Shown: piece after piece, positions 17,414 to 24,970 of the stretch
Layout: each line of letters opens with the position of its first letter
Numbering within the stretch: position 1 is the first letter of the stretch
Source: Thiosulfatimonas sediminis
Lineage (GTDB): Bacteria; Pseudomonadota; Gammaproteobacteria; Thiomicrospirales; Thiomicrospiraceae
DNA length: 64,000 nt
Assembly (NCBI RefSeq): GCF_011398355.1
Contig: NZ_AP021889.1
Location: 2,232,001-2,296,000 of the forward strand
Reading direction: 5' to 3'
Notes under the pieces: generated by a model
Told to the model about the DNA's origin: nothing
What the model saw: only the letters and a program-made list of their open reading frames with translations
The model's database searches: none
Program-made: the position numbers and the translations under genes

Positions 17414-19636
17414 TTAACGCTCAATACTGCGAATTAACCAAGCTTGGTGAATCTTACTGTTGCGCTTAAAGTCTTCCGGCATAGTTTGATGCGTAATGTC
17501 TTGCACATCAAACTGCAAGGTAATCAGTTCATCCAACTTAAATTTACGTAAATTGTTTGAGAACAGCATCACCCCATTTGGGTTCAAGAGTTGCATTGCT
17601 TTACGAATCATCCAACCGTGATCACGCTGAACATCTAAAATACCTTCCATCTTTTTCGATGACGAAAATGACGGTGGATCCATAAAAATAACATCAAATT
17701 TCTGTTGCGGATTTTCCGCCTGCTCAGTCAACCAAGCAATCACATCGGCTCTCTCCAACTGATGCTTAAGTTCATCCACTTTGTTAGCCCAAAAATTATT
17801 CTGCGCCCAAAACAGATAGGTTCTTGACATATCAACACTCAAACTCGATTTTGCTCCGGCGACTGCCGCTTCAACACTGGCGGTTGCGGTATAACAGAAC
17901 AGGTTCAGTAAGCTTTTACCGCGCGATAATTCCGCTAATTTAGCCCTTACGTCGCGGTGATCCAAAAACAAGCCGGTATCCAAATAATCAGTGAAATTAA
18001 CCCGCACTTTTGTATCGTTTTCTAACACCGTATAGTAAGCTTTTTGCTCATCCATCCGTTCATACTGCGCGGTGCCTTTTTGGCGCTCACGCACCTTAAA
18101 GACAATCCGATCAACCGCAATGTCGAACACATCCGGCAGCACCGACATCACTTGATACAGCCGACTTTTTGCCTTACCACGGTCAACCGTCTTCGGTGGT
18201 GCATACTCATTAACCACTAACCACTCACCGGCTTCCAGCGTGTGGTAATAATCAATTGCCACAGAGTACTCTGGCATATCCGCATCATACACACGATAAG
18301 CAAAGACATGATTACGCTCGGCCCATTTACGCAATGCTTTAAAATTCTTGCGCAACCGGTTGGCAACCATCTGCGCACCATCGCTCTGCCCCAATAACGG
18401 AAAAAACTCTTGTACTTGTGCCGCGAGTTCAATTCCACCTTTTAAAGCCGGTTCCCGATGCGCTTGCTCATTAATATCAAAACGCAGTAATTTACACTCC
18501 ATCGGACCATTGGCAAAATTATGCGAACGCTTGGCTTTAATACCAAGATACATTCCCAATTCTGGGTTACAGGTTAACAATGCCGCTTGCCAATCTGAAA
18601 ATTCACTTTTCAGATAATCACCCAAAGCAGTATACAAGTGCTTGACGTCCTCAAGTTCGCCCAAACGCTCACCATACGGCGGGTTACAAATGACTAAGCC
18701 CGGTTGCCAATCGCCCCAACGTCGACCTTGTTCAACGGTCATCTGCTTCACTTCAATACTGTCAGAGTAGCCGGCTTTAGCAATCGCCTCTTCAGCAATC
18801 GCCAAAGATTTATGGGATGCGTCTGAACCATAAATATCTGGCAAATGACGCAACCCCTCTTCCTCGCGCTGTTCCGCTTCGGTAATGAGCTGCTCCCACA
18901 GTGCTTTATCGTGCTGCTTCCAGTAATTCAATTGCATATCTCGGGCTTTAATCAAACCAGGAGCCAGATCGGAAGCGATCATAGCCGCTTCAACCAGAAA
19001 CGTACCAGAACCACACATCGGGTCATAGAGTACGCCGCCCGCTTTGGCGATTTCCGGCCAACCAGCACGTAATAAAATTGCGGCCGCGACATTCTCTTTT
19101 AAAGGCGCTTCAACTTGCTGACCATCACGATAACCGCGCTGATGCAGACTATAGCCCACTAAATCAATACTTAAGGTTAACTCGTTGCGATTTAGGTGGC
19201 CATGTACTCGTAACTGCGGGTGCTTTTTATCGACAATTGGACGTTCATCACTGTTATCACGAAAAAAATCAACAATGCCATCTTTGATTTTCAAAGCACC
19301 ATAATGCGTATGATCAATCCCCATGCCTTTACCGGAAAAACTCACCGAGAAAGTACCAAATCCGTCCATGTGTTCTAACCAATTTAACTTAGCCACTTCT
19401 TCGGTTAAAGCTTCTTGATTTTCTAATTTTGTCTCTAAGATAACCATGAAAATTCGGTTCGCGGTGCGCGACCACAAACAGCAACGGTACAGAGTTTCCA
19501 GATCGGCACGGAAACTAACACCTCGCGGTTGCGCTCTGGCATCACTTACCCCTAAGCTGAGTAGCTCTTCGCGGCAAAGTTCGTTTAACCCTTGTGCTGT
19601 GGTTGCAAAACAAGAGAGCTGATCGACAGTTGACAT
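17414..19636 (-). CDS. rlmL: RlmL (RlmKL), bifunctional 23S rRNA methyltransferase
   Basis: Two fused methyltransferases that modify 23S rRNA at G2445 (m2G) and G2069 (m7G) in E. coli numbering. An N-terminal THUMP region (about 1-160) leads to a first domain with DPMCGSGTFLVEAA and NPPYGERLG, then a second with LLNLFCYTATASV and DPPSFSSSKKM. I start at ATG 19636 (MSTVDQLSC) because AAGGAA precedes it and the family begins there; the frame stays open to 19780 but that part looks non-coding. The length is 740 aa. Confidence 0.93.
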   Translation of the reverse strand: MSTVDQLSCFATTAQGLNELCREELLSLGVSDARAQPRGVSFRADLETLYRCCLWSRTANRIFMVILETKLENQEALTEEVAKLNWLEHMDGFGTFSVSFSGKGMGIDHTHYGALKIKDGIVDFFRDNSDERPIVDKKHPQLRVHGHLNRNELTLSIDLVGYSLHQRGYRDGQQVEAPLKENVAAAILLRAGWPEIAKAGGVLYDPMCGSGTFLVEAAMIASDLAPGLIKARDMQLNYWKQHDKALWEQLITEAEQREEEGLRHLPDIYGSDASHKSLAIAEEAIAKAGYSDSIEVKQMTVEQGRRWGDWQPGLVICNPPYGERLGELEDVKHLYTALGDYLKSEFSDWQAALLTCNPELGMYLGIKAKRSHNFANGPMECKLLRFDINEQAHREPALKGGIELAAQVQEFFPLLGQSDGAQMVANRLRKNFKALRKWAERNHVFAYRVYDADMPEYSVAIDYYHTLEAGEWLVVNEYAPPKTVDRGKAKSRLYQVMSVLPDVFDIAVDRIVFKVRERQKGTAQYERMDEQKAYYTVLENDTKVRVNFTDYLDTGLFLDHRDVRAKLAELSRGKSLLNLFCYTATASVEAAVAGAKSSLSVDMSRTYLFWAQNNFWANKVDELKHQLERADVIAWLTEQAENPQQKFDVIFMDPPSFSSSKKMEGILDVQRDHGWMIRKAMQLLNPNGVMLFSNNLRKFKLDELITLQFDVQDITHQTMPEDFKRNSKIHQAWLIRSIER

Positions 19637-19753
19637 TGGAAATTCCTTATTAATCTTAGTGCTGCTCATTTTAGCCGTTTTTGGCTTTTTCTTTAGCCCT
19701 GTTTCAGTAGAATAGAAAAACAATTTAAAATCAAAATACCTAACGAGGCATAC

Positions 19754-21061
19754 ATGGCGGCTATCGACAAAACTCTGCATAAAATTTGGCGCAATTCAAA
19801 AAACACATTTCTGACCACTAGCCGTGTTATTACGCTCAATCTTGCGCTTTTTGGTACCGCCGTCTCAGCCGCTGATGAACCGCAGTTTAGCGCTCAAGAC
19901 CAGCAACAATTTCAAATGTGGTTGACGGAATTTCGACAAGAAGCGGCAGCTCATGGCATTTCAGAAAACACCTTAAACCAAGCGCTAAGCAACTTAACAT
20001 TAAGCGATAAAGTGCTGCAAATGGATCGCAAGCAACCAGAATTTACGCGCACTTTTTTCGAGTATTTAAATCGCGCTGTGTCTGAAACCCGCATCGAAAA
20101 CGGCCGACAGAACTTCATACAACAACGTCAAGTGCTTGATAAAATTGAACAAATCTATGGCATTCCGGGCGCCTACCTAGTGGCTTTTTGGGGCATGGAA
20201 ACCAATTTTGGAAGTTACACGGGATACGATCCGATTATCCAGTCACTGGCGACTTTGGCATTTGACCCTCGCCGCAGTGGCTTTTTCCGCAATGAGCTGC
20301 TCGCCGCCCTAACCATTATAGATCGCGGTGATGTCACACTAAGCGAGATGCAAGGCTCTTGGGCAGGCGCGATGGGACAAGTACAATTTATGCCCAGCAA
20401 TTACCTAAAATACGCTATTGACGGCGACGGTGATGGAAAAGCAAACCTCTGGAAAAGCACGCCTGATGCACTTTACTCGGCGGCACATTTCCTCAAAGAA
20501 CTTGGCTGGCAAGCTGGGCAAGAATGGGGCATTGAAGTGGCACTACCAAAAGGCTTTGACCTCTCTCTAGCGGACAACAAAACGTGGCGAACAATAGCCG
20601 AATGGCAGCAACTCGGCTTAAAAAGCAGTGACAACCAAGAAATCAGCACCCTCATTAACCCACAAATTGAAGAAGCCATCTTAGTCCTACCAAGCGATTA
20701 TCGTGGCCCGGCTTTTTTAACCTTTAAAAATTTTAAAGTGATTAAACGATGGAATAACTCCACCAATTACGCCATTGGCGTTGGCTATCTGGCCAATCAA
20801 ATCCGTTACCAAGCCACACTCAGCAAAAGCCAACCAAGTGACGATAAAGGACTTAACCGAGAGCAGGTGATTGAAATTCAAACCTTGCTAAATACCCTAG
20901 GATTTGATGTCGGTAAGGCCGACGGTATTGCAGGCGGCATGACTCGTTCTGGCTTACGTAACTTCCAAAAATCGATTGCTATTCCGGCAGATGGCTACCC
21001 ATCAATTCGGATGTTGAACTATTTACGCGCTGCCGTAAAAACCCCACAGCCGGAAAACTAA
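19754..21061 (+). CDS. mltB: MltB-family lytic murein transglycosylase with a peptidoglycan-binding domain
   Basis: Cleaves peptidoglycan glycan strands in the periplasm. A hydrophobic segment (about residues 22-38) ends AVSAA, acting as a signal peptide after a long positive n-region. The SLT_2 catalytic domain follows (about 48-340), with the catalytic Glu in FWGMETNFGSY and QGSWAGAMGQVQFMPS. A PG_binding_1 domain closes the protein (about 365-425, NREQVIEIQTLLNTLGFDVG). No lipobox is visible, unlike E. coli MltB. Symbol given for the family, not orthology. Confidence 0.87.
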   Translation: MAAIDKTLHKIWRNSKNTFLTTSRVITLNLALFGTAVSAADEPQFSAQDQQQFQMWLTEFRQEAAAHGISENTLNQALSNLTLSDKVLQMDRKQPEFTRTFFEYLNRAVSETRIENGRQNFIQQRQVLDKIEQIYGIPGAYLVAFWGMETNFGSYTGYDPIIQSLATLAFDPRRSGFFRNELLAALTIIDRGDVTLSEMQGSWAGAMGQVQFMPSNYLKYAIDGDGDGKANLWKSTPDALYSAAHFLKELGWQAGQEWGIEVALPKGFDLSLADNKTWRTIAEWQQLGLKSSDNQEISTLINPQIEEAILVLPSDYRGPAFLTFKNFKVIKRWNNSTNYAIGVGYLANQIRYQATLSKSQPSDDKGLNREQVIEIQTLLNTLGFDVGKADGIAGGMTRSGLRNFQKSIAIPADGYPSIRMLNYLRAAVKTPQPEN

Positions 21062-21332
21062 ATGATGCCAACGAAATGCGCTGGCACAACGCCTCAACAG
21101 AACAAAACCAAAGCAGTCGATTTTGTTTTTTGGCTATTGCAGGCGCGCCTAGTCATTTTGCACAATCGATTATTGAAGGAGCTTAAGAAATGCGGTTGAA
21201 AAACCAAAGAACTATTTGAAAAAACCTAGACAGCGAAAACGCAGCCTATCAAAGGCGAATAACTTGAAAAACTCACTGATCCGTCCAGCAAGGAAGCAAA
21301 AAAGTCCAAGTTATGCGCCGCAACCCAGGCCA

Positions 21333-22112
21333 TTAAATTTGATCGTACTGAATCTCTCGTAAATAACGCTCATCGTCGAACTGCAATCCTAATTCCGTTA
21401 AAGGATTGATGTTTGCCAACAAAGCACCGCCATCTGAAAAATGATGACTTAAATCCATACCCTGTACCAACTGAGCAATCAAGCCATCAAATTCGAATGA
21501 ATCCCGACTCAACTCTAGTAAGTTAATCAAACTTCGAGCGCCCTCCCCCCCCAAAATAGACGGGACTGAAATTGACTGTTCGTCACTCACCGACGCATAC
21601 ACTTCACCATGAATAGCTTCTTCTAAACTTAATTCAGTCGCCGAACTCGCCGACTCAACCAAATTGACTGCTAATAAATCCTGTGTTTGCATCTCATCAG
21701 AAGCCAGATCAAGATAAAGCGAATGATCTTCCGATAGCGGCGAATCGACAAACACGTTTTTATCCAACGATTGACCAAGTAAATTATTTAGATTACTGAG
21801 TAATTTCGTCAAAACATGATCAGGATCGGCCAATGCAATCTGCACAATCGCGTGCTGAAAGCTTGCAGCATTCGTAAGCGCTTCAGTCCCACTATCCAGA
21901 AACAGGCCTAAAACATCTTGGTCGACAAATAACTTCTGCTGCGCTCCGATTAATACGTCGCCGTGACCATGACTTAAGATGCATTCTGAATTCGCCGCCG
22001 TGACAACCATAGAATTTATGGCGACTTGATCACCAACCTGCGCACCACGAGATTCACCATTGGTCACAATGGACACAACACCTGAAACAGATTGTACAAT
22101 TGCAACTTGCAT
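21333..22112 (-). CDS. Free-standing protein resembling the retention module of LapA-type adhesins
   Basis: The first 80 or so residues read like the N-terminal retention module of large type I secreted adhesins: VAIVQSVSGVVSIV, then GESRGAQVGDQVAINSMVVTAANSEC. In LapA-type adhesins this module plugs the outer-membrane secretion pore and is cut by LapG. Here the rest (about 180 residues) is acidic with no long repeats, no Gly-rich RTX motif and no obvious C-terminal secretion signal, and the protein ends at 259 aa. It may be a truncated adhesin or a small protein with the same fold. No lapBCDEG genes are in the window. Confidence 0.55.
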   Translation of the reverse strand: MQVAIVQSVSGVVSIVTNGESRGAQVGDQVAINSMVVTAANSECILSHGHGDVLIGAQQKLFVDQDVLGLFLDSGTEALTNAASFQHAIVQIALADPDHVLTKLLSNLNNLLGQSLDKNVFVDSPLSEDHSLYLDLASDEMQTQDLLAVNLVESASSATELSLEEAIHGEVYASVSDEQSISVPSILGGEGARSLINLLELSRDSFEFDGLIAQLVQGMDLSHHFSDGGALLANINPLTELGLQFDDERYLREIQYDQI

Positions 22113-22475
22113 GATTCACCATCCTGACTGCCAAAGGGTAAAATTTCTTTTCCCCTAAATAGTACGTAAAGACAGGAAAGATTCCTATTGTACGTAGGTA
22201 CAATAAAAAGTGAAAACTTGAAAAGATAGCGCGCTATCGTGGCTTAAGAGATGTTTTTAAAAAAATATTTTTAAAACATTAAAATAAAAATGAACGCGTT
22301 ACTGAATTAGGAGATGATTTTTGTGCATTAAAATGTCGGCAGTGCTTTCTTTCCGCAAAGGAAAACTCCAGGCCATCCGCGAAAACCTTCGCTCGCCAGA
22401 ATTTTCTATGGCTTTTTAAATTAAAAAGGCTCCACAAGGGAGCCTTTTAACAAGTCAGAATAGATAACTATCTGA
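22113..22475. promoter_or_regulatory. Upstream region of the retention-module gene with two dyads
   Basis: No gene is seen. A perfect dyad ATTGTAC-GTAG-GTACAAT (22187-22204) lies about 75-90 bases upstream of the start at 22112, and a perfect 14-bp palindrome GATAGCGCGCTATC lies at 22225-22238. Both look like operators or small hairpins. The terminator of the next gene upstream occupies 22418-22448. Confidence 0.5.
22418..22448 (-). terminator. Intrinsic terminator after the Gly/Leu-rich gene
   Basis: A 10-bp stem AAAAGGCTCC (22424-22433) / GGAGCCTTTT (22439-22448). On the minus strand it is followed by TTTTTAATTT and lies 27 bases after the stop codon at 22476. Confidence 0.85.
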
Positions 22476-23489
22476 TTATAGACCTAAGTCTAAAGCACCA
22501 CCTAGACCACCAGCAAGACCGCCGTTGCCAAGGTCAAGGATAGCTAGGATTCCACCGTTTGAACTTTCAGCAGAAGCTTCAGCAGAAGCAGAAGAACCAG
22601 TTAGACCGCCTAGAAGGTCTAGACCACCTAGAAGACTGTCTAGAGGGTTAGCGCCACCAAGATCTAGAACATCAGTTAGGTCACCAAGACCGCCAAGACC
22701 GCCAAGACCACCAAGATCACCTAAACCGCCAGCAGGAATCATTGAACCGATGATACCCGTATCAGTGTCTAGAAGACCATTGAAAGTCGTGTATGCAGGT
22801 AGCACATCATGCGCAATACCAGCGATTGCCATTGCATCGTCACCCAACATTTTAGGGAAAATACCTGGAATGATTGCACCGTCGGTACCAGTAGCGTGGT
22901 TGAACAATTGAACCACTTTATCTAGTGAATCTTCACCAGTGCGACCATCAACTTCTTCAGAGCTGAAAGTTGTTCCAGCAGGAACTGTTCCTTTAAGTAG
23001 GTGACCACCTAGTGAAATTTCATGCAGCAGATCAGTAACTGGTTTAATTGGACCTGCATTACCTGCACTGTCAACTACGAAAGTAGATACGAAAGTGCTG
23101 ATAACTGGTTCAGTTAACGGAATACGCTTAAGATGACCAACCATTGCACCCAATGCATCACCACCAAGTTCTGATTCAGAGTTTGCTGGTGCTAACGCAT
23201 CAATAAACGCTTTGATAGTTGGTGAACCAACTAATTTACCTTTAACGATTTCAACTGGGTCAGCCGCTGGAGAAATTGTGTGTGCGATGTCAATAATTGA
23301 AGAACCGCCTGGAACTTCATTTTTAACAAAACCAATCACGTCCATAATGTTCGTTGATTTTTCGCCTTCAAAACCAAATGCAGAATCTTCAAATCCAGTA
23401 GGTGCTTTTGTTTTTAAAATATTAACTACTGAGAAAAGTGCGTCTGAGTTGTCAGCTTTGTTTTGGTCAATGATTCGATCTAGTGCCAT
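22476..23489 (-). CDS. Gly/Leu-rich protein of unknown function
   Basis: A 337-aa protein that I do not recognise. It has no signal peptide. The N-terminal two thirds are mixed helical-type sequence without known motifs. From about residue 253 it becomes low-complexity: GGLGDLGGLGGLGGLGDL, then DLGGANPLDSLLGGLDLLGG, an Ala/Ser/Glu patch (SSASAEASAESS), and a Gly/Leu end (GGLAGGLGGALDLGL). A good ribosome site (CGGAG) and its own terminator suggest a monocistronic, well expressed gene. The absence of a Sec signal, the Gly-rich tail and the neighbouring adhesin-like gene would fit a type I secretion substrate, but this is speculation. Confidence 0.75.
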   Translation of the reverse strand: MALDRIIDQNKADNSDALFSVVNILKTKAPTGFEDSAFGFEGEKSTNIMDVIGFVKNEVPGGSSIIDIAHTISPAADPVEIVKGKLVGSPTIKAFIDALAPANSESELGGDALGAMVGHLKRIPLTEPVISTFVSTFVVDSAGNAGPIKPVTDLLHEISLGGHLLKGTVPAGTTFSSEEVDGRTGEDSLDKVVQLFNHATGTDGAIIPGIFPKMLGDDAMAIAGIAHDVLPAYTTFNGLLDTDTGIIGSMIPAGGLGDLGGLGGLGGLGDLTDVLDLGGANPLDSLLGGLDLLGGLTGSSASAEASAESSNGGILAILDLGNGGLAGGLGGALDLGL

Positions 23490-24162
23490 CTTGATATACT
23501 CCGAATATTTTTTTGAAATAATTGTTTAGCAGGCTTATAAGGTGCGCGTTAATTAAGTGCTTTTTTTCACGCTGCCTGATTCGACGAACACATACTACCT
23601 AATAGAGTAAATATTCTCTACAACAAATTAGGGTTTTTTTTACTCCTTATGTACTAAAAATAAAATTAACCTTATTTTTCAATAACTTAAAAATAAAAAA
23701 CGTCTATCATATTTTTCTATTATTACATCAAAATATTATTTTTAAGCATACTCTAATACGTACATACAACGCATTAAATACACAAAATAAGCGTAGTTAA
23801 AGTAGTGAAATGCTTTTTCTATGAATTACGTAACACAAAAATACAGAGTCGTAATTTTTCGTACAGAAAAACCAACCTAGATCTACTTTTTTGCTTTTTC
23901 AGGAATTTAACAACCCTTATAAGACATTCACCCAACCAACCGGTAGGTTGCAAAAGATTTAAATTGAACAAAGAAAAGTTTTCGGCATGGAGTATCGCCA
24001 AAAACCGCTATCGCAGGATGCAATAAGATGACATGAAGAGGTGTTACAAAGCTTAGTTTAGAGTGGCCTCTCCATAGCAGTCGCTATGAATGTCGAGGCA
24101 AACCAAGAATTGACTTCTTGAGAAACCTCGCCGAAGTCAATGCGGACTTATTCTGTTTCACC
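23490..24162. other. Long AT-rich intergenic region with hairpins, no clear gene
   Basis: Between the Gly/Leu-rich gene and lspA. The part next to the Gly/Leu-rich start (23520-23760) is very AT-rich and should hold its promoter. Small open frames near 23805-24026 on both strands look accidental. Near lspA there are two hairpins: CATAGC-AGTC-GCTATG (about 24073-24088) and ATTGACTTC (24109-24117) / GAAGTCAAT (24133-24141). Confidence 0.5.
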
Positions 24163-24648
24163 CTAAGTCGGTGACGACTCTTTGCGAAAGAAAAGTTCGT
24201 GAACAATTAATAAGATTGCCCCCAAACTGATCGCAATATCGGCAATATTAAAAGTCGCGTAATGCCAGGTACCAATATAAAAGTCAATAAAGTCCGTCAC
24301 ACGTCCTTCTAAGATACGGTCAATGACATTGCCAATTGCCCCACCAATGACCAGATTCAATGCGAGACTTTCAGTGGTCAACTTCGCCGGTAATTTTTTC
24401 AACCACCAGAGCATAAAAGCGGTCATTACAAATGCCAAGCCAACAAAAAACCAGCGCTGCCAACCACCAGAATCGGCCAGAAAACTAAATGCTGCGCCAT
24501 AGTTATACGCCAGCGTCCAATTCAAGTGGTCGATCACCGGCACCGGCTCACCAAAGGTTAAATGCGTGACCGCCAAATATTTAGTGATATGGTCGATGAC
24601 GATGACCAACACAGCAATCCATAACGTTTTTAACGCGGTAGAAGCCAT
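24163..24648 (-). CDS. lspA: LspA, prolipoprotein signal peptidase (signal peptidase II)
   Basis: An inner-membrane aspartyl protease that removes the signal peptide of lipid-modified prolipoproteins. It has four membrane helices, and both catalytic Asp motifs are present: GGAIGNVIDR and the conserved FNIADIAIS. At 161 aa it has normal length. GGGAAG lies 4 bases before the ATG. It follows ileS on the same strand, the usual order, but here 322 bases and two hairpins separate them, so it may have its own promoter. Confidence 0.96.
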   Translation of the reverse strand: MASTALKTLWIAVLVIVIDHITKYLAVTHLTFGEPVPVIDHLNWTLAYNYGAAFSFLADSGGWQRWFFVGLAFVMTAFMLWWLKKLPAKLTTESLALNLVIGGAIGNVIDRILEGRVTDFIDFYIGTWHYATFNIADIAISLGAILLIVHELFFRKESSPT

Positions 24649-24671
24649 ATAACTTCCCTTTTTAAAGTTAT

Positions 24672-24706
24672 AAAAAAACCACGAAGAATATTCTCTTACG
24701 TGGTTT
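24672..24706 (-). terminator. Terminator-like hairpin just upstream of lspA
   Basis: AAACCACG (24676-24683) pairs with CGTGGTTT (24699-24706); on the minus strand a T-run follows the stem. It lies between ileS and lspA, about 20 bases upstream of the lspA start, so it may end ileS transcription or act as an attenuator. Confidence 0.65.
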
Positions 24707-24754
24707 CAGAGTATTGAACATTCAATATGTTATTTCGTTTGGTGAATGGCTTGA

Positions 24755-24820
24755 GGTATTTCTAAGCGAAAAATGAGCGCTTACGAAGAATAAGCGTCCA
24801 TTTTTCAACAACGAAATACC
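24755..24820. repeat. Long three-part imperfect hairpin between ileS and lspA
   Basis: Nested arms: GGTATTTC (24755-24762) / GAAATACC (24813-24820), GAAAAATG (24768-24775) / CATTTTTC (24799-24806), and CGCTTA (24778-24783) / TAAGCG (24791-24796) around a 7-base loop. Flanking bases extend the pairing further (GCTTGA / CGAGC). It could be a mobile palindromic repeat or a stable RNA structure. No T-run follows. Confidence 0.65.
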
Positions 24821-24970
24821 CGAGCTAAATGCCAAAAAAATCTACAAATTTCAACCGTTGTGAGAGACGCGAAGACAAGACAAAAATTGCAAAAATACGC
24901 AGTTCACATGTGAGTATATGAGCAAATTTTTATGATTTTTTAACGCTCTATTTGCGCTTCGCAACAAGTT

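Noticed and set aside
19637-19780. N-terminal extension of rlmL
   Set aside because: The extension has no family match, and MSTVDQLSC at 19636 has a good ribosome site.
21062-21199. 45-codon frame starting directly after the mltB stop
   Set aside because: ATG abuts the stop codon but the peptide resembles nothing and no separate ribosome site is seen; too short to support.
22476-22900. Gly/Leu repeats as a CRISPR array or DNA repeat element
   Set aside because: The repetition is at the codon level inside an intact reading frame; no spacers of constant size.
23805-24026. Small frames on both strands in the gap between the Gly/Leu-rich gene and lspA
   Set aside because: AT-rich, overlapping on opposite strands, no ribosome site or motif.
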